This document shows, piece by piece, positions 36,861 to 44,909 of a stretch of 64,000 nucleotides of DNA. The position numbers were made by a program, and so were the translations under genes. The notes below the pieces were generated by a model. It did not search any database, had not been told where the DNA came from, and saw nothing but the letters and a program-made list of their open reading frames with translations. Origin of the DNA: Sporolactobacillus shoreicorticis (GTDB lineage: Bacteria > Bacillota > Bacilli > Bacillales > Sporolactobacillaceae); assembly GCF_024125445.1 (NCBI RefSeq), contig NZ_JAMXWM010000021.1, positions 1 to 64,000 on the forward strand, given 5' to 3'. Within the stretch, counting starts at the first letter, position 1. Each line of letters opens with the position of its first letter.

Positions 36861-36908
36861 ATGTTCCATTCAGAAGGTAACGAAGTAGTCGTCATTTTGA
36901 TTAGCTAG
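36861..36908 (+). CDS. branched-chain amino-acid leader peptide (15 aa)
   Basis: ATG follows AGAAGG (36847-36852) by eight bases. The peptide is MFHSEGNEVVVILIS, stopping at TAG 36906-36908. Codons 9-14 are Val-Val-Val-Ile-Leu-Ile, a run expected by chance very rarely and typical of ilv-type attenuator peptides. The sequence of codons 2-5 also forms one arm of the leader RNA structure (see the attenuator entry). Its product would have no function of its own; its translation senses charged tRNAs for valine, isoleucine and leucine. Confidence 0.75.
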   Translation: MFHSEGNEVVVILIS

Positions 36909-37017
36909 GACTCAGGTGCATCAATCGTTTAATCGATCATATGTGCCTTGAGTCCTTTTCGTACTGAATGGGACTTGAGGCAAGCCCCATTCAGAACCAA
37001 CTGGATGGGGCTTTTCA
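36861..37017 (+). promoter_or_regulatory. transcription attenuator of the panE-like gene
   Basis: Four RNA segments form three exclusive pairings. A (36864-36873, inside the leader ORF) can pair with B (36964-36973) over 10 bp. B can instead pair with C (36986-36994) through CTGAATGGG and CCCATTCAG. C, extended to 36983-36994, pairs with D (37001-37012) over 12 bp around AACCAA, followed by TTTTC: an intrinsic terminator. A separate hairpin (36908-36914 with 36949-36955) lies right after the leader stop, followed by TTTT. A ribosome stalled early in the Val run would cover part of A, letting B take C and open the terminator. This reading is inference. Confidence 0.7.
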
Positions 37018-37105
37018 TTTGGGCGAGAAGTGATCATGCTGCCTATCAGAAAGGGCATGGAAGACAAAAAATGAGACAGATGTACAGAAAAAGGAGACGA
37101 GAAGG

Positions 37106-38059
37106 ATGAAGATTGTTGTGATCGGAGCAGGAGCTATGGGTTTGAGGTATGGAGTGCTGCTGCAGGAAGCGGGGAATGATATTCATTTTGTCGACACGTG
37201 GGAACCGAATGTTGAAGAGATCAGGAAAAACGGCGGCGTTCATGTGTGGCGCGACGGCAAAGACGAGCGATTTGTCGAAGTCAGTGTCAGCTACCCGGAA
37301 GATTATCATGAAGAGCCTGAACTTGCGATTGTGTTTGTTAAAGACATGCACACGGTTGAGACAATGAAAAGGTGCAAGCATTTCATCGGCAAGAATACGT
37401 ATGTCATGACCAATCAGAACGGCTTTGGCGGCGCCGAATACATTGCCCAGTTTGTGCCCCGCACGCGTATTATTGCAGGAACAGCGATGATCGCAACTGT
37501 TATGAAAGGGCCTGGAAAAGTCGATTTTATCGGTAAGCGCGGCGCTGGTCATGTGCATATTGTTCGCGTAGAAGGTGAGCCGAACGACTTTATTTATAAA
37601 GTTGCCGATGAAATGGAAAAGGCACGGATGCATCCGACTGTCCAGAAGGACTATATGGGCACTGTCTGGACGAAGCTTGTTTTCAATTCTGTTGTGAATA
37701 CGCTGTGTACACTTATGAATATTAAGATGGGCCAGTTCGCAGCATATAAGAATGCAAAGGAAATGTCACGTAAACTAATCTATGAAGCCTATGATGCAAT
37801 TGACGCGGAAGGATTCAAACTTGAAGTGACACGCGATGAGCTGGTTGATGAAGTCATGTACGTATCCGAGGTCAGTAATCCGCTGCACTATCCTTCGATG
37901 CATCAGGACATGAGTACGAACCGTCCGACAGAGGTGGATTACATCAATGGAGCCATTGTCCGCCTTGCCGAAAAGCATGGCTTAAAGGCACCTTATCACT
38001 CAATACTTGTCGACCTTGTGCATCTTAAAGAAGAATCAAGAAAATATAATGAAGAATAA
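37106..38059 (+). CDS. panE: ketopantoate reductase family (PanE/ApbA; possibly branched 2-hydroxyacid dehydrogenase)
   Basis: NADPH-dependent 2-dehydropantoate 2-reductase family protein, 317 aa. The Rossmann motif is GAGAMG (residues 7-12). The C-terminal helical domain has the family lysine and asparagine in TVWTKLVFNSVVNT and the block LHYPSMHQDM...TEVDYINGAIV. The latter is nearly identical to Lactococcus lactis PanE, known to reduce branched 2-keto acids such as ketoisocaproate to hydroxyacids. GAAGG and AAGGAG lie upstream of the ATG. The long leader with Val/Ile/Leu codons supports a link to branched-chain metabolism: ketopantoate is made from the valine precursor ketoisovalerate. Either role, pantothenate synthesis or hydroxyacid formation, is possible. 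Confidence 0.85.
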   Translation: MKIVVIGAGAMGLRYGVLLQEAGNDIHFVDTWEPNVEEIRKNGGVHVWRDGKDERFVEVSVSYPEDYHEEPELAIVFVKDMHTVETMKRCKHFIGKNTYVMTNQNGFGGAEYIAQFVPRTRIIAGTAMIATVMKGPGKVDFIGKRGAGHVHIVRVEGEPNDFIYKVADEMEKARMHPTVQKDYMGTVWTKLVFNSVVNTLCTLMNIKMGQFAAYKNAKEMSRKLIYEAYDAIDAEGFKLEVTRDELVDEVMYVSEVSNPLHYPSMHQDMSTNRPTEVDYINGAIVRLAEKHGLKAPYHSILVDLVHLKEESRKYNEE

Positions 38060-38107
38060 TTAAGACCGGATCGACTTTTTGCCTAGATAAACAGTTAAAT
38101 AAGATAA

Positions 38108-38154
38108 AAACTCCGGAATAGGGCGCAGCCTCGCGCATGCCCCGGAGTTTTTTG
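38108..38154 (+). terminator. panE terminator
   Basis: AAACTCCGG pairs with CCGGAGTTT around a GC-rich loop that can fold further (GCGC with GCGC), followed by TTTT. Confidence 0.8.
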
Positions 38155-38304
38155 CACACCAATAATTAGAGGCAGCCGGTATAAAAAAACTAGGGCTAAA
38201 CCGAGTTTTCTTTACGGCTCTTAATTGGTTGCGGTAAAATGGACTATAGATTTTGTATAGATAAAAATGAGCGGTATGATCGTTCGTGTGATCTGGAGGA
38301 TAAA

Positions 38305-39498
38305 ATGACGGAAAGATTTAAGCGTGTTCATATTATTGTGCTCGATTCGGTAGGCGTTGGCGAAGCAACTGACGCAGCAAAATATAATGATGAAGGCTGC
38401 GATACGCTGGGACATACTGCGGCCGCAATGAATGGTTTGACACTCCCCAATTTAGAGAAATTGGGACTGGCCAATATTCGTCCTGAACAGCCCATCCAAG
38501 GTGTACATGTTCAGAAAAAACCACTCGCCTATTATACGAAGATGCATGAAGTGTCGGCAGGCAAGGACAGTATGGACGGCCATTGGGAAATGATGGGACT
38601 GCCCGTGCTTACACCGCTGCATACGTTCCCAAAAGGGTTTCCCGATGAATTGATTCAGCAAATCGAAGCGTTCAGCGGCCGAAAAGTGATCTGGAACAAA
38701 CCGGCGAGCGGTACAGAGATTATCAAAAAATTTGGTGAGCGCCAGATGAAGACAGGCGAGCTGATCGTGTATACGTCCGGTGATTCGGTGCTGCAGATTG
38801 CCGCTCATGAGAGAATTATTCCGCTTGAGGAATTGTACAAAATTTGCGAATATGCACGTGAGCTGACGATTCCTGAGCCGTATCATCTCGGGCGCGTGAT
38901 CGCTCGTCCCTATGTTGGCGACAATGCCGACAACTTTGAGCGTACGGCCAATCGCCGCGACCTCACGCTGGTGCCACCGGAAAAAACGGTGCTCAACTTT
39001 TTACAGGACGCAGGTATAGATACCTTAGCAATTGGCAAAATCAACGATATTTTCAGTGGGAAAGGAATCAATGAAGGCTGGCATACGGAAAGCAACGAAG
39101 ACGGCATGGAACGGTTCATCACGCTATTGGATCGAGACTTTCATGGCCTGAACTTTACCAACCTTGTCGACTTTGACGCGAAATACGGTCATCGCCGTGA
39201 ACCGGTACTCTTCGGCAAAGCGCTGGAGTCTTTTGATCGGCAGCTCGGTCAGGCACTTGATAAATTGAGAGCTGACGATCTGCTTGTGATCACCGCGGAT
39301 CATGGCAATGACCCCGGTTTCCGCGGAACAGATCATACACGCGAGTTCGTTCCTCTGCTTGTGTATTCACCTTCCTTTACAACGGGCAAAGCGCTTCCTG
39401 TTCGCGAAACCTTTGCGGATCTTGGCGCGACGGTCGCTGATAACTTTGACACGGAGAAGCCAAAAGTGGGGTCAAGCTTTTTAAATGATCTAAAATGA
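38305..39498 (+). CDS. deoB: phosphopentomutase
   Basis: Interconverts (deoxy)ribose 1-phosphate and 5-phosphate in nucleoside salvage; 397 aa, Mn-dependent alkaline-phosphatase superfamily. Motifs are [15 protein letters not shown] at the N-terminus (metal Asp), GCDTLGHTA (phosphothreonine nucleophile), [13 protein letters not shown], the metal-binding DHGNDP and [17 protein letters not shown] 38305 follows GGAGG by five bases; the upstream open frame has no ribosome site. It is the first gene of deoB-pdp-deoC, gaps 16 and 15 bases. Together they turn deoxynucleosides into acetaldehyde and glyceraldehyde 3-phosphate. Confidence 0.95.
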   Translation: MTERFKRVHIIVLDSVGVGEATDAAKYNDEGCDTLGHTAAAMNGLTLPNLEKLGLANIRPEQPIQGVHVQKKPLAYYTKMHEVSAGKDSMDGHWEMMGLPVLTPLHTFPKGFPDELIQQIEAFSGRKVIWNKPASGTEIIKKFGERQMKTGELIVYTSGDSVLQIAAHERIIPLEELYKICEYARELTIPEPYHLGRVIARPYVGDNADNFERTANRRDLTLVPPEKTVLNFLQDAGIDTLAIGKINDIFSGKGINEGWHTESNEDGMERFITLLDRDFHGLNFTNLVDFDAKYGHRREPVLFGKALESFDRQLGQALDKLRADDLLVITADHGNDPGFRGTDHTREFVPLLVYSPSFTTGKALPVRETFADLGATVADNFDTEKPKVGSSFLNDLK

Positions 39499-39514
39499 TT
39501 CCGAGGTGAGCCGA

Positions 39515-40813
39515 ATGAGAATGGTCGACATTATTACGAAAAAGCGGGATGGACTTGCGTTGTCTCCGGAGGAAATCCGTTTTTTTATCGATGGTTATGT
39601 TAATGGAAGCGTTCCTGACTATCAGGCAAGTGCTTTGGCCATGGCCATTTATTTCAAAGATATGACCGATCCGGAAATTGCTGAACTGACACGTGCAATG
39701 GTCAGCTCGGGCGAAACAGTAGATCTGTCTGCAATTGCCGGAATTAAAGTCGATAAACACTCAACCGGCGGTGTCGGCGACACAACCACATTGGTTTTGG
39801 CACCGCTTGTAGCAGCAGTCGGCGTTCCGGTGGCTAAGATGAGCGGACGCGGTCTGGGTTTTACCGGGGGAACGATTGACAAACTGGAATCGATTGCCGG
39901 GTTTTCTGTTGAAATGAACGGGAAGCAGTTTGTTAATCATGTGAATCGTGACCGGATTGCGGTCATTGGCCAGAGCGGCGACCTCGTTCCGGCAGATAAG
40001 AAGCTTTATGCTTTGCGGGATGTCAGCGGCTCGGTTGAGTCCATTCCGTTGATTGCCAGCTCAATTATGAGCAAAAAAATTGCGGCGGGTGCCGACGCAA
40101 TTGTTCTCGAAGTGACATGTGGTTCCGGAGCGTTTATGAAAAACGAAGAAGATGCTGTTCGTCTTGCGGAAACAATGGTACAGATCGGCAAACATGTCGG
40201 CAGAAAGACGGCGGCGGTGATTACAGATATGGATCAGCCACTCGGTTTTGCAATCGGCAACGCGCTTGAGGTGAAAGAAGCTATTGATACATTGCAGGGG
40301 CATGGACCAGATGACCTGAAGGAGCTTGTGCTTGAGCTTGGCAGCCGTATGGTCCTGTTTGCCGGAAAAGCCGAGCGATTGGATGAAGCGAGACAATTGC
40401 TTGAACAAGTACTGGAACAGGGCAAGGCATTTGACACGTTCAGGCAATTCATTAAAAATCAAGGTGGAGATCCGAGTATTGCCAATCATCCGGAGCATTT
40501 GCCGAAGGCCAAATATCAACTCCGGCTTCCCGCCCAATCATCCGGAGTTGTCGCTGAAATGAAGGCAGACCAGATCGGTCTTGCAGCGATGCTGCTTGGT
40601 GCCGGCAGAGCAACGAAGGAAGACACTATCAACCATGCAACAGGCATTGTTTTGCACAAAAAGGTCGGCGACTCAGTGGCTAGGGGTGAGGCTCTGCTCA
40701 CTATTCACTCGGATTCTGAGCATATTGACCAAGTTGCGCGGCAGCTGAATCAAAATATAATGATTGCCGACCATGCGGACAAACCGGTACTCATCCGTAG
40801 AATCATTCAGTAA
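39515..40813 (+). CDS. pdp: pyrimidine-nucleoside phosphorylase
   Basis: Phosphorolysis of uridine, thymidine and deoxyuridine to base and pentose 1-phosphate; 432 aa. It is highly similar by eye to B. subtilis Pdp: [10 protein letters not shown] start, [17 protein letters not shown] (thymidine phosphorylase signature, phosphate site), [19 protein letters not shown], and [17 protein letters not shown]. The start at ATG 39515 is chosen because GAGGTGA lies five bases upstream; the GTG three codons earlier is inside that site. It is the second gene of the deo operon. Confidence 0.95.
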   Translation: MRMVDIITKKRDGLALSPEEIRFFIDGYVNGSVPDYQASALAMAIYFKDMTDPEIAELTRAMVSSGETVDLSAIAGIKVDKHSTGGVGDTTTLVLAPLVAAVGVPVAKMSGRGLGFTGGTIDKLESIAGFSVEMNGKQFVNHVNRDRIAVIGQSGDLVPADKKLYALRDVSGSVESIPLIASSIMSKKIAAGADAIVLEVTCGSGAFMKNEEDAVRLAETMVQIGKHVGRKTAAVITDMDQPLGFAIGNALEVKEAIDTLQGHGPDDLKELVLELGSRMVLFAGKAERLDEARQLLEQVLEQGKAFDTFRQFIKNQGGDPSIANHPEHLPKAKYQLRLPAQSSGVVAEMKADQIGLAAMLLGAGRATKEDTINHATGIVLHKKVGDSVARGEALLTIHSDSEHIDQVARQLNQNIMIADHADKPVLIRRIIQ

Positions 40814-40828
40814 AAGGGAGAGACAGAC

Positions 40829-41482
40829 ATGAATCATCTCGCAAGCTATATTGATCATACAGCACTTAAAGCGGATACAACAGAGAAGGATATCTTAAAA
40901 CTTACCGAGGAAGCAAAGAAATTTGGTTTTTCCTCTGTCTGCGTGAATCCCTGCTGGGTTGCGCTCGCGGCAGAACAATTGAAGGATTCTGAAGTAAAGG
41001 TATGTACCGTTATCGGTTTCCCGCTGGGAGCAGCGACAAGTGAAGCAAAGGTTTTTGAAACCAAGGATGCAATTGCCAAAGGTGCTGAGGAAGTAGACAT
41101 GGTGATCAATATCGGCGCTTTAAAAAGCGGACAGGAAGAGAACGTACAGGCAGACATTCATGCTGTTGTGCAGGCAGCCGGAAAACATGCACTTGTTAAA
41201 GTAATTATTGAAGCCTGTTTGTTAAGCAATAATGAAAAAGTGAGCGCCTGCCGTTTGGCGGTGAAAGCGGGGGCGGATTATGTTAAGACGTCAACCGGAT
41301 TTTCCACCGGAGGAGCGACTGTTGACGATGTCACGCTGATGCGTCAAACGGTGGGTAAGGATGTTGGGGTCAAAGCAGCAGGGGGAATTCATTCGAAAGC
41401 AGATGCTGAAGCAATGATCGCTGCCGGTGCTTCTCGAATCGGTGCAAGCTCCGGGGTGAAAATCATCGCAGAAGATGACTGA
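40829..41482 (+). CDS. deoC: deoxyribose-phosphate aldolase
   Basis: Class I aldolase cleaving 2-deoxyribose 5-phosphate to acetaldehyde and glyceraldehyde 3-phosphate; 217 aa. The Schiff-base lysine is in DYVKTSTGF, and the second active-site lysine is in [10 protein letters not shown]-terminal [11 protein letters not shown] and VCVNPCWV also match. AAAGGGAGAG is upstream of the ATG. It is the last gene of the deo operon; the acetaldehyde it makes could feed the aldehyde dehydrogenase at 44910-46406. Confidence 0.95.
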   Translation: MNHLASYIDHTALKADTTEKDILKLTEEAKKFGFSSVCVNPCWVALAAEQLKDSEVKVCTVIGFPLGAATSEAKVFETKDAIAKGAEEVDMVINIGALKSGQEENVQADIHAVVQAAGKHALVKVIIEACLLSNNEKVSACRLAVKAGADYVKTSTGFSTGGATVDDVTLMRQTVGKDVGVKAAGGIHSKADAEAMIAAGASRIGASSGVKIIAEDD

Positions 41483-41505
41483 GAAAGAAACGCGCCATTA
41501 AAGGC

Positions 41506-41535
41506 TTGAAATAATTGTATCGAGTGTGGTATACT
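41506..41535 (+). promoter_or_regulatory. tRNA gene promoter
   Basis: TTGAAA (41506-41511) and TATACT (41530-41535) with an 18-base spacer, about 55 bases before the tRNA. Confidence 0.6.
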
Positions 41536-41590
41536 GTTTGTCGTGCCGAATGAGCGGAAAGATTCTGCTCAACTGTTGCACGATGATTAT

Positions 41591-41662
41591 AGGGCGTTGG
41601 GCAAGTGGTTAAGCCAATGGATTCTCATTCCATGATCGCGGGTTCAATTCCCGTACGCCCTC
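41591..41662 (+). tRNA. tRNA with anticodon CUC (Glu)
   Basis: All cloverleaf parts fold: acceptor AGGGCGT with ACGCCCT (7 bp), D arm GGC/GCC with GG in the loop, anticodon stem ATGGA/TCCAT with loop TTCTCAT (anticodon CTC, 41624-41626), 4-base variable loop, T arm GCGGG/CCCGT with loop TTCAATT. CCA is not encoded and the discriminator is C. CUC would read the Glu codon GAG. The A1-U72 first pair and C73 are unusual for tRNA-Glu, which normally has G1 and G73, so identity is less sure than the fold. It stands alone, not in a cluster. Confidence 0.85.
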
Positions 41663-41679
41663 TATAAAACGAAAGGTTG

Positions 41680-41717
41680 CCATCCGAATTGGTCGGATGG
41701 TATTTATTTTATTTTTA
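41680..41717 (+). terminator. terminator after the tRNA
   Basis: CCATCCGA pairs with TCGGATGG around five bases, followed by TATTTATTTTATTTTT. Confidence 0.65.
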
Positions 41718-41832
41718 TATTGTAAGCGATTACATATTGGGCTACAATAAAGAAGGTAATTGTGAACAAAGTGTGACAATGCAATGAGCAACTTCCGAGC
41801 TGATCATAAAAATAATGGAAGGACGGATGATT

Positions 41833-43035
41833 TTGACTAAGAAACAAATGGTTATTCTAGGAGCAGGATATGGTGGGCTGCGCACGTTAAAGAAATTGCA
41901 AAAAATGAAACCAAATGCAGATCTCATTCTTATTGATAAAAACAATTATCATTGCGAAACAACCTCACTGCATGAGGTAGCGGCGGGAACGGCAGATTCT
42001 GATGAAATCTGCTATTCGCTTAATCTTGTCATTGATCGGAAACAGACAACATTTATTCAGGGGACGGTCCAGTATGTGGATAAGGAAGCAAGACGCGTCT
42101 TTTTACGGGATCATGAACCGGTGGCTTATGACTATTTGCTCGTAGGGTTGGGCTTCGAACCGGAGTATTTCGGGATAAAGGGGATGGATCGCTACGGCCT
42201 GTCAATCGCGGATATTCCTTCTGTAACGAAAATAAAAAAACATATTGAAAATGAATTTAAAAAATGGAAAGATGATCATCGTCAGGAACACTTGGTGGTA
42301 GCAGTCGGAGGAGCAGGATTCACAAGTTTTGAATTTTTGGGCGAATTGACACAGCGTATTCCGAAACTCATTACAAAGTTTCAAGTGGATTCGAGTTCCG
42401 TACGCATCCAGTGTATTGAACCGACACCCCGTGCACTTCCAATGTTCAATCGAAAATTGGCGGAATACGGCGCGCATAAGCTGAGCGAGAGCGGTGTTGA
42501 ATTTGTGATCGGCAGGGTCAGCGGTATTGATGCCGGGCAAATCTATTATCGGTCAGGTGATCAAGTGAAAACACTTCAGGCAGGTACATTTGTTTGGACC
42601 GGAGGAGTAAGCGGCAGCTCCGTTGTGCGTGCATCGGGATTTGCGCAGCGCCGCGGCCGTGTGGCGGTTAACGATGACTTGTCGGTTCCCGGACATCCGG
42701 AAATTCTGATTATCGGCGATTGTTCGGCTGTCATTAATCCGGAAGACGGCCGCCCTTACCCAACCACCGCACAAATTGCCATGCAGCAAGCAGATTGTGC
42801 AGCATACAACTTGAATGCGATGCTTGAGGATGCACCGACGAAACCGTTTGTTTTTAAGTTTATGGGCACCGTGTGCTCGCTCGGCCGCAATGATGCGGTC
42901 GGAGAAATCATGGGCAGAAAGCTCAAGGGCCGTCCGGCATCCATTATGAAAAAAGTGATTGAAAACCGATCACTGGCGAAAATAGGTGGAGTCGAAACAA
43001 TGATGAAGAAAGGACGGTTCAGCTTGAACAAATAA
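41833..43035 (+). CDS. type II NADH dehydrogenase (YumB-like)
   Basis: Single-subunit FAD enzyme that oxidises NADH without proton pumping, 400 aa, peripheral membrane. The FAD-binding fold is at VILGAGYGGL, the NADH-binding fold at VVAVGGAGFTSFE, and the closing flavin motif is ILIIGDCSA. The C-terminal KGRPASIMKKVIENRSL block matches Bacillus YumB/Ndh. The best-placed start is TTG 41833, nine bases after GGAAGGA; ATG codons at 41815 and 41827 sit inside or too near that site. The lactate-fermenting context suggests a role in NADH recycling to a quinone or oxygen; a ferredoxin/NADP reductase-type role is less likely. Confidence 0.87.
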   Translation: MTKKQMVILGAGYGGLRTLKKLQKMKPNADLILIDKNNYHCETTSLHEVAAGTADSDEICYSLNLVIDRKQTTFIQGTVQYVDKEARRVFLRDHEPVAYDYLLVGLGFEPEYFGIKGMDRYGLSIADIPSVTKIKKHIENEFKKWKDDHRQEHLVVAVGGAGFTSFEFLGELTQRIPKLITKFQVDSSSVRIQCIEPTPRALPMFNRKLAEYGAHKLSESGVEFVIGRVSGIDAGQIYYRSGDQVKTLQAGTFVWTGGVSGSSVVRASGFAQRRGRVAVNDDLSVPGHPEILIIGDCSAVINPEDGRPYPTTAQIAMQQADCAAYNLNAMLEDAPTKPFVFKFMGTVCSLGRNDAVGEIMGRKLKGRPASIMKKVIENRSLAKIGGVETMMKKGRFSLNK

Positions 43036-43093
43036 AGAGAAAACTTGGCGGGCTAAATCTTAGCTTCCATACTTTCTTTTTGTATAAAAAGTA

Positions 43094-43133
43094 AAAAGGA
43101 GCCTGCAAATGATTCTTTTGCAGGCTCCTTTTC
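43094..43133. terminator. bidirectional terminator (NADH dehydrogenase / metY)
   Basis: A 16-bp stem, arms 43094-43109 and 43117-43132 with core GGAGCCTGCAAA, flanked by A and T runs between convergent genes. Confidence 0.9.
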
Positions 43134-43177
43134 GTTAATAACCCCCGATAGATTTATCTCTATGTTTTTTCTATTGT

Positions 43178-44482
43178 TTATTTGGCTGCGACGGCATCCG
43201 GAACTTTTGCTAGTGCCTGTTCCAGATCATAGATTATGTCGTCAACGCTTTCGATACCAATGGATACACGAATCAACTCAGGTGTTACACCGGTTACGGC
43301 TTGTTCTTCCGGAGTCAGTTCGGCATGCGTCGTGCTTGCAGGATGAATGATCAGCGATTTGGCATCAGCCACATTGGCAAGCAGTGAGAAGAGCTTCACG
43401 TTGTTGATCAATGCTTTCCCGGCCTGCAGTCCGCCTCGCACGCCGAATGTGAAAATGGAGCCGGGGCCTTTTGGAAAGTATCTTTTTGATAGTTCTTTGT
43501 ATGGATTGCCATCCAGTTCGGGATAGTTCACCCATGTAATTTTCGGATGATTGTTCAGAAATTCAGCAACTTTACGAGCATTCTGAACATGGCGTTCTAC
43601 GCGCAGGGAGAGAGATTCCAAGCCCTGCAGGAACAGAAACGCATTCTGCGGGCTGACTGTTGCACCGGTATTGCGTAACAGCTGAACGCGTGCTTTTGAA
43701 GCAAATGCAGCGGGTGCGAGGTCGGCGTATACTAAGCCGCCGTAGCTTTTGTCCGGTGTAGTGAAATCAGGGAATTTACCGCTGGCCCGCCAGTCGAATT
43801 TGCCTCCGTCAACGAGAATGCCTCCGATAGCAGTTCCATGACCGCCGATGAATTTCGTAGCAGAATGGACAACAACATCTGCGCCAAATTCGATTGGACG
43901 GATGAGATACGGGGTGCCGAACGTATTGTCGACAATGAGAGGGATCTTGTTTTCGTGAGCAATATCGGCAACGGCTTCAATATCGAGAATGTTAATTTTC
44001 GGGTTGCCGATCGTTTCACCGTAGAGCGCTTTTGTATTATCGCGGATCGCTGCACGAAAGTTTTCCGGATCATCCGGATCAACGAATGTGACATCGATGC
44101 CGAGTTTTTTCAAGGTAACGTTGAACAATTCATACGTACCGCCATAGAGGGTAGATGCGGCAACAATATGATCTCCGGAATTTGCAACATTCAAAATAGA
44201 ATACGTAATTGCCGCAAGTCCTGAAGAAGTGGCAAGTGCTGCAGATCCGCCTTCGAGCTGGGCGACGCGTTGTTCAAAGACATCTTCGGTCGGGTTCATG
44301 ATCCGCGCATAAACATTGCCCGGTTTCTTCAATTGAAAGAAGTCAGCAGCCTCGTCTGCATCTTTGAATACAAACGAAGTTGTTTGATAGATCGGCACGG
44401 CACGTGCACCTGTTGCCGGATCTGGCGCCTGTCCTGCATGTACCTGCAAAGTCTCAAAACCATATTTTCTTTCTTCTGCCAT
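43178..44482 (-). CDS. metY: O-acetylhomoserine sulfhydrylase
   Basis: PLP enzyme making homocysteine from O-acetylhomoserine and sulfide in methionine synthesis; 434 aa, Cys/Met metabolism family. PLP lysine is Lys210 in [11 protein letters not shown]. Other marks are [40 protein letters not shown] and the C-terminal [14 protein letters not shown]. The length of about 430 aa separates MetY from the shorter cystathionine enzymes. The start is the ATG six bases after GGGAGAG; the ATG two codons earlier abuts that site. A SAM riboswitch upstream confirms methionine-responsive control. Confidence 0.94.
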   Translation of the reverse strand: MAEERKYGFETLQVHAGQAPDPATGARAVPIYQTTSFVFKDADEAADFFQLKKPGNVYARIMNPTEDVFEQRVAQLEGGSAALATSSGLAAITYSILNVANSGDHIVAASTLYGGTYELFNVTLKKLGIDVTFVDPDDPENFRAAIRDNTKALYGETIGNPKINILDIEAVADIAHENKIPLIVDNTFGTPYLIRPIEFGADVVVHSATKFIGGHGTAIGGILVDGGKFDWRASGKFPDFTTPDKSYGGLVYADLAPAAFASKARVQLLRNTGATVSPQNAFLFLQGLESLSLRVERHVQNARKVAEFLNNHPKITWVNYPELDGNPYKELSKRYFPKGPGSIFTFGVRGGLQAGKALINNVKLFSLLANVADAKSLIIHPASTTHAELTPEEQAVTGVTPELIRVSIGIESVDDIIYDLEQALAKVPDAVAAK

Positions 44483-44549
44483 GTTCATCTCTCCCTATGT
44501 TCTTTAAGTTTTACATTAAATAAAATCTTAGAAAGGGGGTGTGCAGATT

Positions 44550-44706
44550 AAAAGACCGCTTCCCGCAGAGTAGATTGGGAAGCGGCCTTATTCGCCGATT
44601 CTTTTCTTATCTGCCAGAATTTAATCTGCTGGAATTAACACCATACACTTAAAACGTGCTGGTTGTCGGGCTTCGTCGGGCCAGTCCCTCCGCCACTCTT
44701 GATAAG
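44550..44706 (-). promoter_or_regulatory. SAM-I (S-box) riboswitch controlling metY
   Basis: On the minus strand the aptamer runs from CTTATC (44706) to GATAAG (44606), the P1 pair. It contains AAGAGTGGCGGAGGGACTGG, CCCGACGAAGCCCGACAACC and GGTGTTAATTCC, the S-box core. An 11-bp terminator (GGCCGCTTCCC with GGGAAGCGGTC, 44577-44587 with 44554-44564) and TTTT follow. It shuts off metY when S-adenosylmethionine is plentiful. Confidence 0.95.
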
Positions 44707-44724
44707 ATTTATTTAATTGTGTAC

Positions 44725-44753
44725 AGTTTATCGTGCTGAGTTTTATTTGTCAA
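44725..44753 (-). promoter_or_regulatory. metY promoter
   Basis: TTGACA (44753-44748), 17-base spacer, TAAACT (44730-44725), ending just upstream of the riboswitch. Confidence 0.8.
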
Positions 44754-44844
44754 GCATAAATACAAGTAATTTGATGAGTTTAATTAAAAAATAAAGCTGT
44801 GTGAAAAGATTTGGGTGTTCGGATGCTATTCAAGTTTAACATTA

Positions 44845-44890
44845 CCAAAAATAAAGGAGGAGACGAATGCGGAATGCATTCGTCTCCTCC
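44845..44890 (-). terminator. terminator of the aldehyde dehydrogenase gene
   Basis: A 15-bp perfect stem (44856-44870 with 44876-44890, core GGAGGAGACGAATGC) is followed on the minus strand by TTTATTTTT. Confidence 0.9.
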
Positions 44891-44909
44891 TGACTGCTGA
44901 CAAAGCTAA

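Noticed and set aside
36819-37017. panE leader considered as a T-box or a metabolite riboswitch
   Set aside because: No T-box core (AGGGTGGNACCGCG) and no match to the riboswitch cores I know; the Val/Ile/Leu ORF and three-way pairing explain it better.
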